From Chitinibacter sp046530675 (GTDB taxonomy: Bacteria > Pseudomonadota > Gammaproteobacteria > Burkholderiales > Chitinibacteraceae), in the NCBI RefSeq assembly GCF_046530675.1, contig NZ_CP172558.1, positions 2,046,001-2,110,000 on the forward strand: DNA of 64,000 nucleotides, given 5' to 3'. The notes below the pieces were generated by a model. The model did no database searches and was not told the DNA's origin. It saw only the letters and a program-made list of their open reading frames with translations. This document shows positions 1 through 7,803 of this stretch, piece by piece. Within the stretch, counting starts at the first letter, position 1. Each line of letters starts with the position of its first letter. Made by a program: the position numbers and the translations under genes.

Positions 1-1
1 C

Positions 2-1030
2 GGTGAAGTCTTGTACCGGAATCGCAAGCATCAGCAATGTTTTCCGATTGAAAATCTGGTCACTTCCGAGAAAATCCCTGAATACTGCTGGGCTTCGTGG
101 GCTAAGGGGTATGCCTCTGTGGGCGATGATTTTGAAGAGCTGGACGTTATTACCGGGAGGGAGTATCAAGTCAGCCGGCGTAATCTCAACTGGCTGGATG
201 GTCGCGATACGCTGCTGGAAATCTGCAGCGACATTACTGCGCGTCGTCAGGCCGAAGAAGAAGCCCGTTTGCGCAACGAGCGATTGCAGCATACCGCCCG
301 CCTGGTCAATATGGGCGAGCTGGCTTCCAGCCTCGCGCATGAACTCAACCAGCCGCTGGCGGCGATTGCCAGCTACAGCATGGCGTGTGAAACCATGCTC
401 TACAAACCCCAGCCGCAGATTGGCAAAGTGCAGGAAACGCTGGTCAAAATGACCGAGCAGGCGCGCCGCGCCGGACAGATTATCCGCGGTATTCGGCAGC
501 TGGTTGCCAAACGCAAAACCGAGCAGGCGCCGTGCGTGCTGGGTGAACTGATAGACGTCGTGTTGCCGCTGCTGGCACCACTGGCCAATAAAATGAAAGT
601 CAAAATTGCGATTGAATTGCCCGCGCCCAGCCCGGTCGTGCTTGGCGATGCGGTGATGCTCGAGCAGGTGATTCTGAACTTGTTGAAAAATGGTCTGGAA
701 GCAATGCAGGATACGCCCGCCGCGCAGCGCCGACTGGCAATTCGCACCCTGTTGCACGCTGATGACAGCGTCGAAGTGCGGATTATTGATCGTGGCTGCG
801 GCGTCGCCGACATGAATCAATTGTTCCAGCCGTTTTATACGACCAAGCGTGAAGGCATGGGAATGGGGCTCAATATTTGCCGTTCGGTGATCGAACAGCA
901 CAAAGGCCATTTGTGGGCCGAGCCAAATCAGGGCGGAGGTACACAAATGTGCTTCCGTTTACCTACAATGAAATCGCAAGATCAAGCCGAAACTGAAACC
1001 GCATTGACGAGCAAGGGAGCAAAACAATGA
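2..1030 (+). CDS. Sensor histidine kinase, 5' end outside the window
   Basis: The reading frame is open to the left edge, so the N-terminus is missing. The visible 342 residues hold the end of a PAS/PAC domain (about 1-75), a HisKA dimerisation domain with the phosphoacceptor motif SLAHELNQPLAAI near residue 115, and a HATPase_c domain with the N box NLLKNGLEAM and the lid MGMGLNICRSVIEQHKG. This is the FixL/TtrS/DctB style of kinase. It overlaps the next gene by four bases (ATGA), so the two form a two-component system. The signal sensed cannot be told from this part. It lies just upstream of a sugar ABC importer, but a functional link is only an inference. Confidence 0.9.
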   Translation, partial: GEVLYRNRKHQQCFPIENLVTSEKIPEYCWASWAKGYASVGDDFEELDVITGREYQVSRRNLNWLDGRDTLLEICSDITARRQAEEEARLRNERLQHTARLVNMGELASSLAHELNQPLAAIASYSMACETMLYKPQPQIGKVQETLVKMTEQARRAGQIIRGIRQLVAKRKTEQAPCVLGELIDVVLPLLAPLANKMKVKIAIELPAPSPVVLGDAVMLEQVILNLLKNGLEAMQDTPAAQRRLAIRTLLHADDSVEVRIIDRGCGVADMNQLFQPFYTTKREGMGMGLNICRSVIEQHKGHLWAEPNQGGGTQMCFRLPTMKSQDQAETETALTSKGAKQ

Positions 1031-1656
1031 AATTAAACCCCATTCCGATGGTGGCGATTATTGACGACGACGAAGCGGTACGCGACTCGCTCGGATTGTT
1101 ACTGGAAACCGAAGGCTGGACTGCACTCAATTACCCGTCGGCCGAAGCTTTTCTGGAAGAGGGCGACGCCAGCCGCTTTGCCTGTCTGATTGTCGATGTT
1201 CGGATGGACGGCATGAGTGGCCTGGAGCTGTTTACCGAACTCAAACAGGGCAATTATCTGCCGCCGGTGATTTTTCTGACTGGCCATGGCGACGTGCCGA
1301 TGGCGGTGAATGCACTGAAAGACGGTGCGACCGATTTCCTGCAAAAACCATGTGATCAGCGTGAATTGCTCGAGCGTGTCCGTCAGTGTATTAATCAGGA
1401 TATTGCCCGGCGCAACAGCATGACGCATCAGCAAAAGGTGAGCGAACTGGTCGCCGAGCTGACGCCGCGCGAGCGCGACGTGCTCAAGGAAATCATGCTG
1501 GGCCGTTTGAACAAGCAGATCGCCGACCGGCTCGATATCAGCACCAAAACGGTTGAAGTACACCGCGCGCGGATTTTCATCAAAATGAAAGTCCATTCAG
1601 CGATGGAGCTGGCGGCCATGCTCAAGGAAATTCCGATGGATGAACTGCTGGAATAA
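1027..1656 (+). CDS. FixJ/TtrR-type response regulator
   Basis: 209 residues. An N-terminal receiver domain (about 8-122) has the acidic cluster IIDDDE, the phosphoacceptor Asp57 in LIVDVRMDG and the conserved Lys in LQKPC. A C-terminal LuxR-type helix-turn-helix (about 140-200) contains LTPRERDVLKEI and NKQIADRLDIS followed by KTVEVHR, the typical NarL/FixJ recognition helix. The ATG overlaps the kinase stop codon, implying translational coupling and that the kinase phosphorylates it. It acts as a DNA-binding transcription regulator; its targets are unknown. The adjacent sugar transporter is the obvious candidate but this is not shown by the sequence. Confidence 0.92.
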   Translation: MKLNPIPMVAIIDDDEAVRDSLGLLLETEGWTALNYPSAEAFLEEGDASRFACLIVDVRMDGMSGLELFTELKQGNYLPPVIFLTGHGDVPMAVNALKDGATDFLQKPCDQRELLERVRQCINQDIARRNSMTHQQKVSELVAELTPRERDVLKEIMLGRLNKQIADRLDISTKTVEVHRARIFIKMKVHSAMELAAMLKEIPMDELLE

Positions 1657-1660
1657 TCCA

Positions 1661-1711
1661 TGGGTATGTTGTTGCAGGCCTTTATTGTTATTGTTTCTGT
1701 GAATATACCCA
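1661..1711. repeat. GGGTAT inverted-repeat element, copy 1
   Basis: A 51-bp intergenic element beginning TGGGTAT and ending ATACCCA, five bases after the regulator stop codon. Its left half is close to the copy at 14556 (both read TGGGTAT, then TTGTTG, GGC and ATTG blocks in the same order). See the finding on this family. Confidence 0.6.
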
Positions 1712-1714
1712 GTG

Positions 1715-1738
1715 AAAGCCCCTTCGGGGGCTTTTTGC
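1715..1738 (+). terminator. Rho-independent terminator after the two-component system
   Basis: Perfect 8-bp stem AAAGCCCC / GGGGCTTT closed by a TTCG tetraloop and followed by T-rich sequence. Confidence 0.85.
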
Positions 1739-1823
1739 TTGTGAGTGAATATGGCGCCCGATTCCTGACAATGGTGAATCCTTATTCTGGCGATAAGGTT
1801 ATATCCCTAGGGCGTCAGCCTGA

Positions 1824-1836
1824 CAGGTATTACCTG
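1824..1836. promoter_or_regulatory. Possible operator palindrome upstream of the sugar ABC operon
   Basis: CAGGTATTACCTG is a perfect palindrome around a central T, about 90 bp upstream of the substrate-binding protein start. It could bind a dimeric regulator. No promoter hexamers could be assigned with confidence, so this is a weak call. Confidence 0.25.
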
Positions 1837-1927
1837 ATTTCTTACCGGATGTAGTCTGCGTATTCTGGCTACAACCGAGCGGATGACCGCCATCGGCCAA
1901 TTAAAATATATTCATGGAGATTCGATA

Positions 1928-3172
1928 ATGCACAACTTGAAACTGGGTTTGATCGCTGCCAGCATGACTTTGGCCTTTACGGTTCAGGCCGCAGAAGTGG
2001 AAGTCCTGCACTACTGGACTTCGGGTGGCGAGGCCAAAGCCGCTGCCGAGTTGAAAAAAATGATGGAAGGTAAAGGCAATAAATGGAAAGACTTTGCCGT
2101 AGCCGGTGGTGGTGGTGAAAACGCGATGACCGCGTTAAAAACCCGTGTGGTGTCAGGTAATCCTCCAGCGGCTGCCCAGATCAAAGGGCCTTCAATTCAG
2201 GAATGGGGCGATGAAGGTGTGCTGGGTTCGATCGATGCTGTCGCCAAAACGGAAGGCTGGGATAAGGTGCTGCCACCAGTCGTTTCCAGCGTCATGAAAT
2301 ACAAAGGCCAGTATGTTGCGGCACCAGTCAATGTGCACCGCGTGAACTGGCTGTGGATCAACGCCGAATTGCTCAAGAAAGCCAACGCCAAAGTACCAAC
2401 GACCTGGGACGAATTCTTTGTCACCGCCGCAGCTTTGCAAAAAGCCGGCATCCAGCCTTTGGCTTATGGTGGTCAGCCTTGGCAGGACAGCACCGTATTT
2501 GAATCGGTGGCGCTCGGTGTGGGTGGCGTAGATTTCTACAAAAAAGCGTTTGTGAAGCTTGATCCGGCAACGATGTCCGGCCCGATGATGGTCAAAGTGC
2601 TCGAAACGTACAAAAAGCTCAAACCATTGACCGATAAGAATGCGGCTGGCCGTGAATGGAATCTGGCGACCAGCATGGTCATCAATGGCAAGGCGGCGAT
2701 GCAGTTTATGGGCGACTGGGCCAAAGGCGAGTTCCTCGCTGCGGGCAAAGTGCCAGGCAAAGACTTCCTGTGTGTAGCCGCACCGGGTACGAGCAACGCA
2801 TTCACTTTCAATATCGACAGTTTTGCGATGTTCAAATTGAAAGATGCTGCCGCAATCAAGGGTCAGAACGATCTGGCCAGCACTTTGATGAGCCCGGCTT
2901 TCCAGCAGGTGTTCAATCTGAACAAGGGTTCTATCCCGGCACGTACCGATTTGCCGATGGATAAGTTTGACGAGTGCGGCAAGAAATCAGCGACTGATTT
3001 CAAAGCAACAGCTGGCAACGGTGGTCTGGTGCCATCTTGGGCGCATGGCATGGCGATGAAATCGGCAACGCAAGGCGCGGTTTACGATGCGGTGACTCAG
3101 TTCTGGAATGACGACAAGATGAGCGCCAAAGATGCCGCAATGAAACTGGCTGCAGCAGCGAAAACGAAATAA
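1928..3172 (+). CDS. Sugar ABC transporter, periplasmic substrate-binding protein
   Basis: 414 residues from ATG 1928, which has a GGAGA ribosome-binding site seven bases upstream; longer frames start before that site. The N-terminus is a Sec signal peptide ending near VQAAE. The mature start EVLHYWTSGGEAKA and the AGGGGENAMTALK segment are typical of the glucose/mannose-binding proteins of the family-1 extracellular solute-binding group (GtsA-like). It delivers sugar to the two permeases encoded next. A strong hairpin after it suggests it is made in excess over the membrane components, as is usual for binding proteins. The precise sugar is inferred from family resemblance. Confidence 0.85.
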   Translation: MHNLKLGLIAASMTLAFTVQAAEVEVLHYWTSGGEAKAAAELKKMMEGKGNKWKDFAVAGGGGENAMTALKTRVVSGNPPAAAQIKGPSIQEWGDEGVLGSIDAVAKTEGWDKVLPPVVSSVMKYKGQYVAAPVNVHRVNWLWINAELLKKANAKVPTTWDEFFVTAAALQKAGIQPLAYGGQPWQDSTVFESVALGVGGVDFYKKAFVKLDPATMSGPMMVKVLETYKKLKPLTDKNAAGREWNLATSMVINGKAAMQFMGDWAKGEFLAAGKVPGKDFLCVAAPGTSNAFTFNIDSFAMFKLKDAAAIKGQNDLASTLMSPAFQQVFNLNKGSIPARTDLPMDKFDECGKKSATDFKATAGNGGLVPSWAHGMAMKSATQGAVYDAVTQFWNDDKMSAKDAAMKLAAAAKTK

Positions 3173-3185
3173 GTCTTAACGTTGA

Positions 3186-3218
3186 AAAGCCCCGGACGAT
3201 TCCGTTGGCCGGGGCTTT
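3186..3218 (+). terminator. Intra-operon terminator/attenuator
   Basis: Stem AAAGCCCCGG / CCGGGGCTTT lies 14 bases after the binding-protein stop and before the permease genes. There is no long T tract, so partial termination or 3' end protection is likely. Confidence 0.7.
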
Positions 3219-3356
3219 ATTCGCACAAAAGAAATTAAACCAAACGTTCTCCAGCGGTGTTACCCCGCCTTGCTGTACGCCTGCGGCTCGATGCCTTGCT
3301 GGAAAACTGTGGTTCGATTCCTTGTTGTTCATTTGCGGGTTTTCCGGGAGTTTCTC

Positions 3357-4250
3357 ATGTCTACGCCCAATGCCCATTACGGGTTTGCCGAGCGTTGGTT
3401 GCCGCGTCTGGTGCTGGCACCGTCTTTCTTGCTGACGCTGGTTTTTCTATACGGTTTTATCGCGTGGAATGGTTATTTATCATTTACCAGTTCACGTTTG
3501 TTGCCCAATTACGAATGGGCAGGTTTGGTGCAATACGCCACCTTGTTTGAGAACGAGCGCTGGTGGGTTGCCGTGCGTAACCTCGGTATTTTTGCCGTGC
3601 TGTTTATTGGTGGTGCAATGGCCATCGGCATTGTGCTGGCGGTGTTGCTCGATCAGAAAGTACGCTGCGAAGGCGCAATCCGTACTTTGTACCTCTATCC
3701 GATGGCCTTGTCTTTTGTCGTCACCGGTACCGCCTGGAAGTGGATGCTCAATCCCGGTCTGGGGCTGGAAAAATTAATGCATGACTGGGGATTCACCAGT
3801 TTTACCTTTGACTGGCTGGTCAATTCGGAGATGTCAATTTATACCGTGGTGATCGCCGGTTTGTGGCAGTCGTCCGGCTTTGTCATGGCGCTATTTCTGG
3901 CCGGTTTGCGCGGCGTTGATGATTCGATCATCAAGGCAGCCCAAATCGATGGCGCGAGCTTGCCGCGCATTTACTGGAAAATTGTTCTGCCGGCTTTGCG
4001 CCCGGTAGTGTTTTCAACCTTGATGATTTTGTCGCATATCGCGATCAAGAGTTTCGATCTGGTCATGGCGCTGACGGGCGGTGGCCCTGGTTTCTCTTCT
4101 GATTTGCCGGCCACGTTCATGTATTCGATGGCATTTACCCGTGGCCAGACTGGTCTGGGCGCCGCCAGCGCAATGATGATGCTCGCGACGGTTGCGGCCA
4201 TTGTGGTGCCGTATTTGTATTCGGAATTAAGGAAAGATCCCAATGCCTGA
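3357..4250 (+). CDS. Sugar ABC transporter permease (MalF/GtsB type)
   Basis: 297 residues from ATG 3357, preceded by GGGAG at 3346-3350; the open frame extends further upstream but without a ribosome site. Six hydrophobic segments are visible, starting with LVLAPSFLLTLVFLYGFIAW. The EAA loop for contact with the ATPase is recognisable in IIKAAQIDGASLPRIYWKIVLP. It is the first inner-membrane channel subunit of the importer. Its last eight bases overlap the next permease gene, so the two are co-translated. Confidence 0.88.
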   Translation: MSTPNAHYGFAERWLPRLVLAPSFLLTLVFLYGFIAWNGYLSFTSSRLLPNYEWAGLVQYATLFENERWWVAVRNLGIFAVLFIGGAMAIGIVLAVLLDQKVRCEGAIRTLYLYPMALSFVVTGTAWKWMLNPGLGLEKLMHDWGFTSFTFDWLVNSEMSIYTVVIAGLWQSSGFVMALFLAGLRGVDDSIIKAAQIDGASLPRIYWKIVLPALRPVVFSTLMILSHIAIKSFDLVMALTGGGPGFSSDLPATFMYSMAFTRGQTGLGAASAMMMLATVAAIVVPYLYSELRKDPNA

Positions 4251-5127
4251 TTCTAATTATTTTGCGAACTGTTTTACGAAAGAGCGGCTGTGGCGTTATG
4301 CGCTGTACGGTGCTTTGCTGTTCGCTGCCGGCTACTACCTGTTGCCTTTGTATGTGATGCTGACAACGTCGGTTAAAAGTGTCGAGGAAATCCGCGCCGG
4401 CAATTTATTGGCGCTGCCGATGGCAGTGACGTTCGATGCCTGGAGCAAGGCGTGGAGTACGGCGTGTACTGGCGTGAGCTGTAATGGCTTGTCGGGCTAT
4501 TTCTGGAACTCGGTACGGATGGTGATTCCGGCGGTAGCGATTTCGACGATGCTCGGTGCGGTCAACGGCTATGTGCTGTCCAAATGGCGTTTTAAAGGTT
4601 CAGACATCGTTTTTGCGATGATTTTGTTTGGCGTTTTTATGCCGTTTCAGGTTCTGCTGTTGCCGATGGCACAAACGCTGGGTGTATTTGGCCTAGCCAA
4701 TACGACAGCAGGTCTGGTTTTTGTCCATGTGGTGTGCGGTACGGCTTCGACGACGCTGTTTTTCCGTAATTACTACGTTGGCATTCCCGACGAGTTGATC
4801 AAGGCCGCACGGCTTGATGGGGCCGGACTCTGGCGCATTTTTTGGCGCATCATTTTGCCGATGAGCACGCCGATTATCATGGTGACGCTGATCTGGCAAT
4901 TTACCCAGATCTGGAACGACTTCCTGTTTGGTGTGGTATTTGCTTCGGGCGACGCACAGCCGATTACGGTTGGCTTGAACAACTTGGCCAATACCTCGAC
5001 CAGTGTTAAGGAATACAACGTCGATATGGCCGCAGCGCTGATCGCCGCCTTGCCGACTATCGTCGTCTATGTGTTGGCCGGGAAATATTTTGTGCGCGGC
5101 CTGACTGCGGGTGCGGTCAAAGGCTAA
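4243..5127 (+). CDS. Sugar ABC transporter permease (MalG/GtsC type)
   Basis: 294 residues. The hydrophobic N-terminal helix LYGALLFAAGYYLLPLYVML is followed by further membrane segments and an EAA motif (ELIKAARLDGAGLWRIFWRI). A C-terminal AGKYFVRGLTAGAVKG tail is typical of this permease family. It overlaps the upstream permease by eight bases. It pairs with that protein to form the translocation pore. Confidence 0.88.
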   Translation: MPDSNYFANCFTKERLWRYALYGALLFAAGYYLLPLYVMLTTSVKSVEEIRAGNLLALPMAVTFDAWSKAWSTACTGVSCNGLSGYFWNSVRMVIPAVAISTMLGAVNGYVLSKWRFKGSDIVFAMILFGVFMPFQVLLLPMAQTLGVFGLANTTAGLVFVHVVCGTASTTLFFRNYYVGIPDELIKAARLDGAGLWRIFWRIILPMSTPIIMVTLIWQFTQIWNDFLFGVVFASGDAQPITVGLNNLANTSTSVKEYNVDMAAALIAALPTIVVYVLAGKYFVRGLTAGAVKG

Positions 5128-5144
5128 TGAAATTGAATGACGCT

Positions 5145-5195
5145 TGGGTATTGCTCTCAACGTCTTTGTGAATAATTGCTGCATGCAGATACCCA
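5145..5195. repeat. GGGTAT inverted-repeat element, copy 2 (inside the sugar operon)
   Basis: A 51-bp element from TGGGTAT to ATACCCA, 17 bases after the permease stop and before the ATPase gene. The left arm, GGGTATTGCTCT, matches the copy at 38468. Confidence 0.55.
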
Positions 5196-5208
5196 TGGCG
5201 GTATCTGC
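5185..5208 (+). promoter_or_regulatory. Hairpin in the permease-ATPase spacer
   Basis: Perfect 9-bp stem GCAGATACC / GGTATCTGC around a six-base loop, overlapping the right end of the GGGTAT element. It sits about 35 bases upstream of the ATPase start and could act as an RNA processing or stability structure. Confidence 0.45.
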
Positions 5209-5243
5209 CAGAACAAGTGCTTGGGCACAGATGGAGAACACTT

Positions 5244-6332
5244 ATGGGCGCTTTAGCCATCAAAAACGTCACCAAAAGTTTCGGTGATACCCACATCCTG
5301 AAAGGCATCGATATTGATATTGAAGCCGGCGAGTTTCTGATTCTGGTCGGCCCGTCCGGCTGTGGTAAATCAACGCTGATGAATATCATTGCCGGTCTGG
5401 AGCAACCTACGACCGGTGAAGTACAGATTGCCGACCGGACCGTTAATAATGTTGCACCTAAAGATCGCGATATCGCGATGGTATTTCAGAGTTATGCGCT
5501 GTACCCGACGATGAATGTGCGGCAGAACATTGCTTTCGGTATGGAAACGCGTGGCGTCCCCAAAGCCGAGCAAAACGAGATCATCGCCCGTATCGCAAAA
5601 ATGCTGCAAATCGATCATTTGCTAACTCGCAAGCCATCGGCTCTGTCAGGTGGGCAGCGTCAGCGCGTGGCGATGGGGCGAGCTTTGGCGCGTGATCCTA
5701 AGCTGTTCCTGTTTGACGAGCCGTTGTCGAATCTGGACGCCAAATTACGCGTTGAAATGCGCGTCGAAATCAAGCAATTGCATCAGCGTTTGAAAACAAC
5801 GATTGTTTATGTGACGCACGATCAGATTGAAGCGATGACTTTGGGTGACAAAATCGCCGTGATGAAAGACGGGATCATCCAGCAATTCGGTTCGCCGCAG
5901 GATATTTACGAGCGCCCGGCCAATCTGTTTGTCGCCAGCTTTATTGGTTCGCCGTCGATGAACTTTATTCCCTGCCATTTGATCGAGCAGGACGGGCAAA
6001 TTGGTGTGGCGCTGCAAGGCAATGGTGTCCCGCAATTTATTGCGCTGGGTGATCGTGCAGGATTGAAGGATAAGGTCGGTCAGAAAGTTATTCTGGGTGT
6101 TCGCCCAGAACAGTGGGATGTGGCCGACACTGAGCAGGCGCTCAGCTGCCGCGTGAAAATCACCGAGCCGACGGGACCCGATACGATGGTGTATAGCGAA
6201 GTGAACGGCGTTGAAATGATCGCCCGTGTTCATCCACGCGCAGCCACCGCAGTCGGTAGCAATTTGCCACTGGTGCTGGATGTGAAAAAAGTCGTCGTGT
6301 TCGACCCGGAAACCGAACTGCGAATTGCCTGA
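5244..6332 (+). CDS. Sugar ABC transporter ATP-binding protein (MalK/UgpC family)
   Basis: 362 residues from ATG 5244, with GGAGA at 5233-5237. Walker A is GPSGCGKST, the Q loop is in AMVFQSYALYP, the ABC signature is LSGGQRQRV, Walker B is LFLFDEPLSNLD and the switch His is in YVTHDQ. A C-terminal TOBE-like region of about 120 residues (IPCHLIEQ onwards) marks the MalK/UgpC group. It powers the importer with the two permeases. ATPases of this group sometimes serve several sugar importers. Confidence 0.9.
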   Translation: MGALAIKNVTKSFGDTHILKGIDIDIEAGEFLILVGPSGCGKSTLMNIIAGLEQPTTGEVQIADRTVNNVAPKDRDIAMVFQSYALYPTMNVRQNIAFGMETRGVPKAEQNEIIARIAKMLQIDHLLTRKPSALSGGQRQRVAMGRALARDPKLFLFDEPLSNLDAKLRVEMRVEIKQLHQRLKTTIVYVTHDQIEAMTLGDKIAVMKDGIIQQFGSPQDIYERPANLFVASFIGSPSMNFIPCHLIEQDGQIGVALQGNGVPQFIALGDRAGLKDKVGQKVILGVRPEQWDVADTEQALSCRVKITEPTGPDTMVYSEVNGVEMIARVHPRAATAVGSNLPLVLDVKKVVVFDPETELRIA

Positions 6333-6348
6333 TTGCGTTCGTATATAG

Positions 6349-6375
6349 AAAAAGCCCGCTTAAGCGGGCTTTTTT
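6349..6375. terminator. Bidirectional terminator between convergent operons
   Basis: AAAAAGCCCGC / GCGGGCTTTTT hairpin with a T run on both strands, serving the sugar operon (+) and the pseudouridine synthase gene (-). Confidence 0.85.
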
Positions 6376-6384
6376 ATTGCTTGA

Positions 6385-7173
6385 TTAAACCCAGATGCTG
6401 CGGTTGCGCGGCGTAGTGATGCGTGGCGTCTCCCAACTGATACGTTCCTGTTCCAAAGCGGATAAACCATCGAGCTGTAGCATGACCTGGGCAAAATCGC
6501 CTGCCAGCGGGCAATTGATTTGTAGCCGCTGGCCAGTGAGCGGGTGGATAAACTCCAGCCGGGTGCACGCCAGTAACAGGCGATCAACTTCAAAGCCCTC
6601 GGCAAAAGCACGATTGTGTCGCCCTCGGCCATAAGTGCTGTCGCCAATAATCGGATGACTGATGTGTTTCAGATGGCGCCGGATCTGATGCCGCCGCCCG
6701 GTCTGTGGTTTAAGTTCGAGCAGGGCATAGCGGCTGGTCGGGTATTTTTCGATTTCCCAAGCTAGCGTAAATTGCGCTAGCGAGCGGTAATCGGTGCAGG
6801 CCTCTTGCGGTGCCTTGTGGTCAATCGGCGTGCGCGGATCGACATCATCCTGCCTGATCGACAGTGCATGGTCGATTACGCCATTTGCAGCAGGCCAGCC
6901 ACGAACCAGCGCCAGATAGGTCTTGTCAACCTGCCGTTGGGCAAAAGCATCTCCCATCCGACGCGCCATGTCGGCGTTAAGTGCAAACAGCAGTGTGCCT
7001 GACGTCGCTTTATCCAGACGGTGAACCGGATAAACGTGCTGACCAATCTGATCGCGCAATTGTTGTAGTGCAAAGTCGGTTTCGAAAAAATCCAGCGCGG
7101 TTTTATGCACCAAGAGATTGCTCGGTTTGTGGATGGCGATCAGCGCTTCATCGCGGTACAAAATCGTTAACAT
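6385..7173 (-). CDS. truC: tRNA pseudouridine synthase of the RluA family, TruC type
   Basis: 262 residues. It converts a uridine in RNA to pseudouridine; TruC modifies U65 of tRNA in E. coli. The catalytic Asp lies in VHRLDKATSG near residue 54. The segments KPQTGRRHQIRRHLKHI and HPIIGDSTYGRGRHNR are the hallmark of TruC rather than RluC or RluD, and there is no S4 domain. The length matches E. coli TruC (about 260). It stands alone between two terminators and is convergent with the sugar operon. Confidence 0.87.
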   Translation of the reverse strand: MLTILYRDEALIAIHKPSNLLVHKTALDFFETDFALQQLRDQIGQHVYPVHRLDKATSGTLLFALNADMARRMGDAFAQRQVDKTYLALVRGWPAANGVIDHALSIRQDDVDPRTPIDHKAPQEACTDYRSLAQFTLAWEIEKYPTSRYALLELKPQTGRRHQIRRHLKHISHPIIGDSTYGRGRHNRAFAEGFEVDRLLLACTRLEFIHPLTGQRLQINCPLAGDFAQVMLQLDGLSALEQERISWETPRITTPRNRSIWV

Positions 7174-7248
7174 GGTGGAATTATTGCTTTTTCGTTATAA
7201 ATTATCATGTTATTCTTATGGCATGCTTACTGTTTTTGTGGTTGATTG

Positions 7249-7740
7249 ATGGAAATTGCTGTCAATAAAATTATTTACCAATGTCGACATGCTTATGAGT
7301 CGTTTGAAAACGATGAGCGTAAAGGACATTTGGCCGCTTTGCAGGCATCGAGCTTGGCCTATGCTTGCCCCGCCTGTTGTCGTCGTGAGTTTCAGATCCT
7401 CAGTCTGGACTGCCAAGCTTATGCCAACCTGCAGCAAATGTCGCCGGGAATGAGCGCTTTTGTCATCGAAGTCACGCAGGTTATTCCGCCGCTAAGCCAT
7501 ATTCTGGCGCGCAATGATTATCAGCAACGCGCCCCGTCGCTCGACGAATTGACGCCGGGTGGCGAGCCGCTGGATTTGCCGCACGCGGTCTGGCGCAAGG
7601 AATTCTGGTTTGCCAATGATATTCACCCGCAGCATGTGCTGATCTTGATGGATCATTTGAAACAGGAAATCGACTGGTTAGCCGCTTACATGCCTTCCGG
7701 CAAGGCAGCTGCCCATTTTGGTGAGTTTGTTCATCCCTGA
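7249..7740 (+). CDS. Hypothetical protein with a CPACC cysteine motif
   Basis: 163 residues from ATG 7249 (a TTG codon lies directly before it). I do not recognise the family. The protein is soluble and without signal peptide. A cysteine cluster CPACCRREFQIL near residue 40 could bind a metal. The middle has RNDYQQRAPSLDELTPGGEPLDLPHAVW, suggesting a folded domain rather than low complexity. It stands alone, divergent from the pseudouridine synthase gene and convergent with glnE, with a terminator at its end. Confidence 0.6.
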   Translation: MEIAVNKIIYQCRHAYESFENDERKGHLAALQASSLAYACPACCRREFQILSLDCQAYANLQQMSPGMSAFVIEVTQVIPPLSHILARNDYQQRAPSLDELTPGGEPLDLPHAVWRKEFWFANDIHPQHVLILMDHLKQEIDWLAAYMPSGKAAAHFGEFVHP

Positions 7741-7770
7741 TGCTTCAGATCCATTCAAAATGAATCCCAA

Positions 7771-7803
7771 AAAATAACGGCGCTTGATGCGCCGTTATTT
7801 TTT
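7771..7803. terminator. Bidirectional terminator
   Basis: 13-bp perfect stem AAAATAACGGCGC / GCGCCGTTATTTT with a five-base loop, between the convergent gene ending at 7740 and glnE. Confidence 0.88.
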
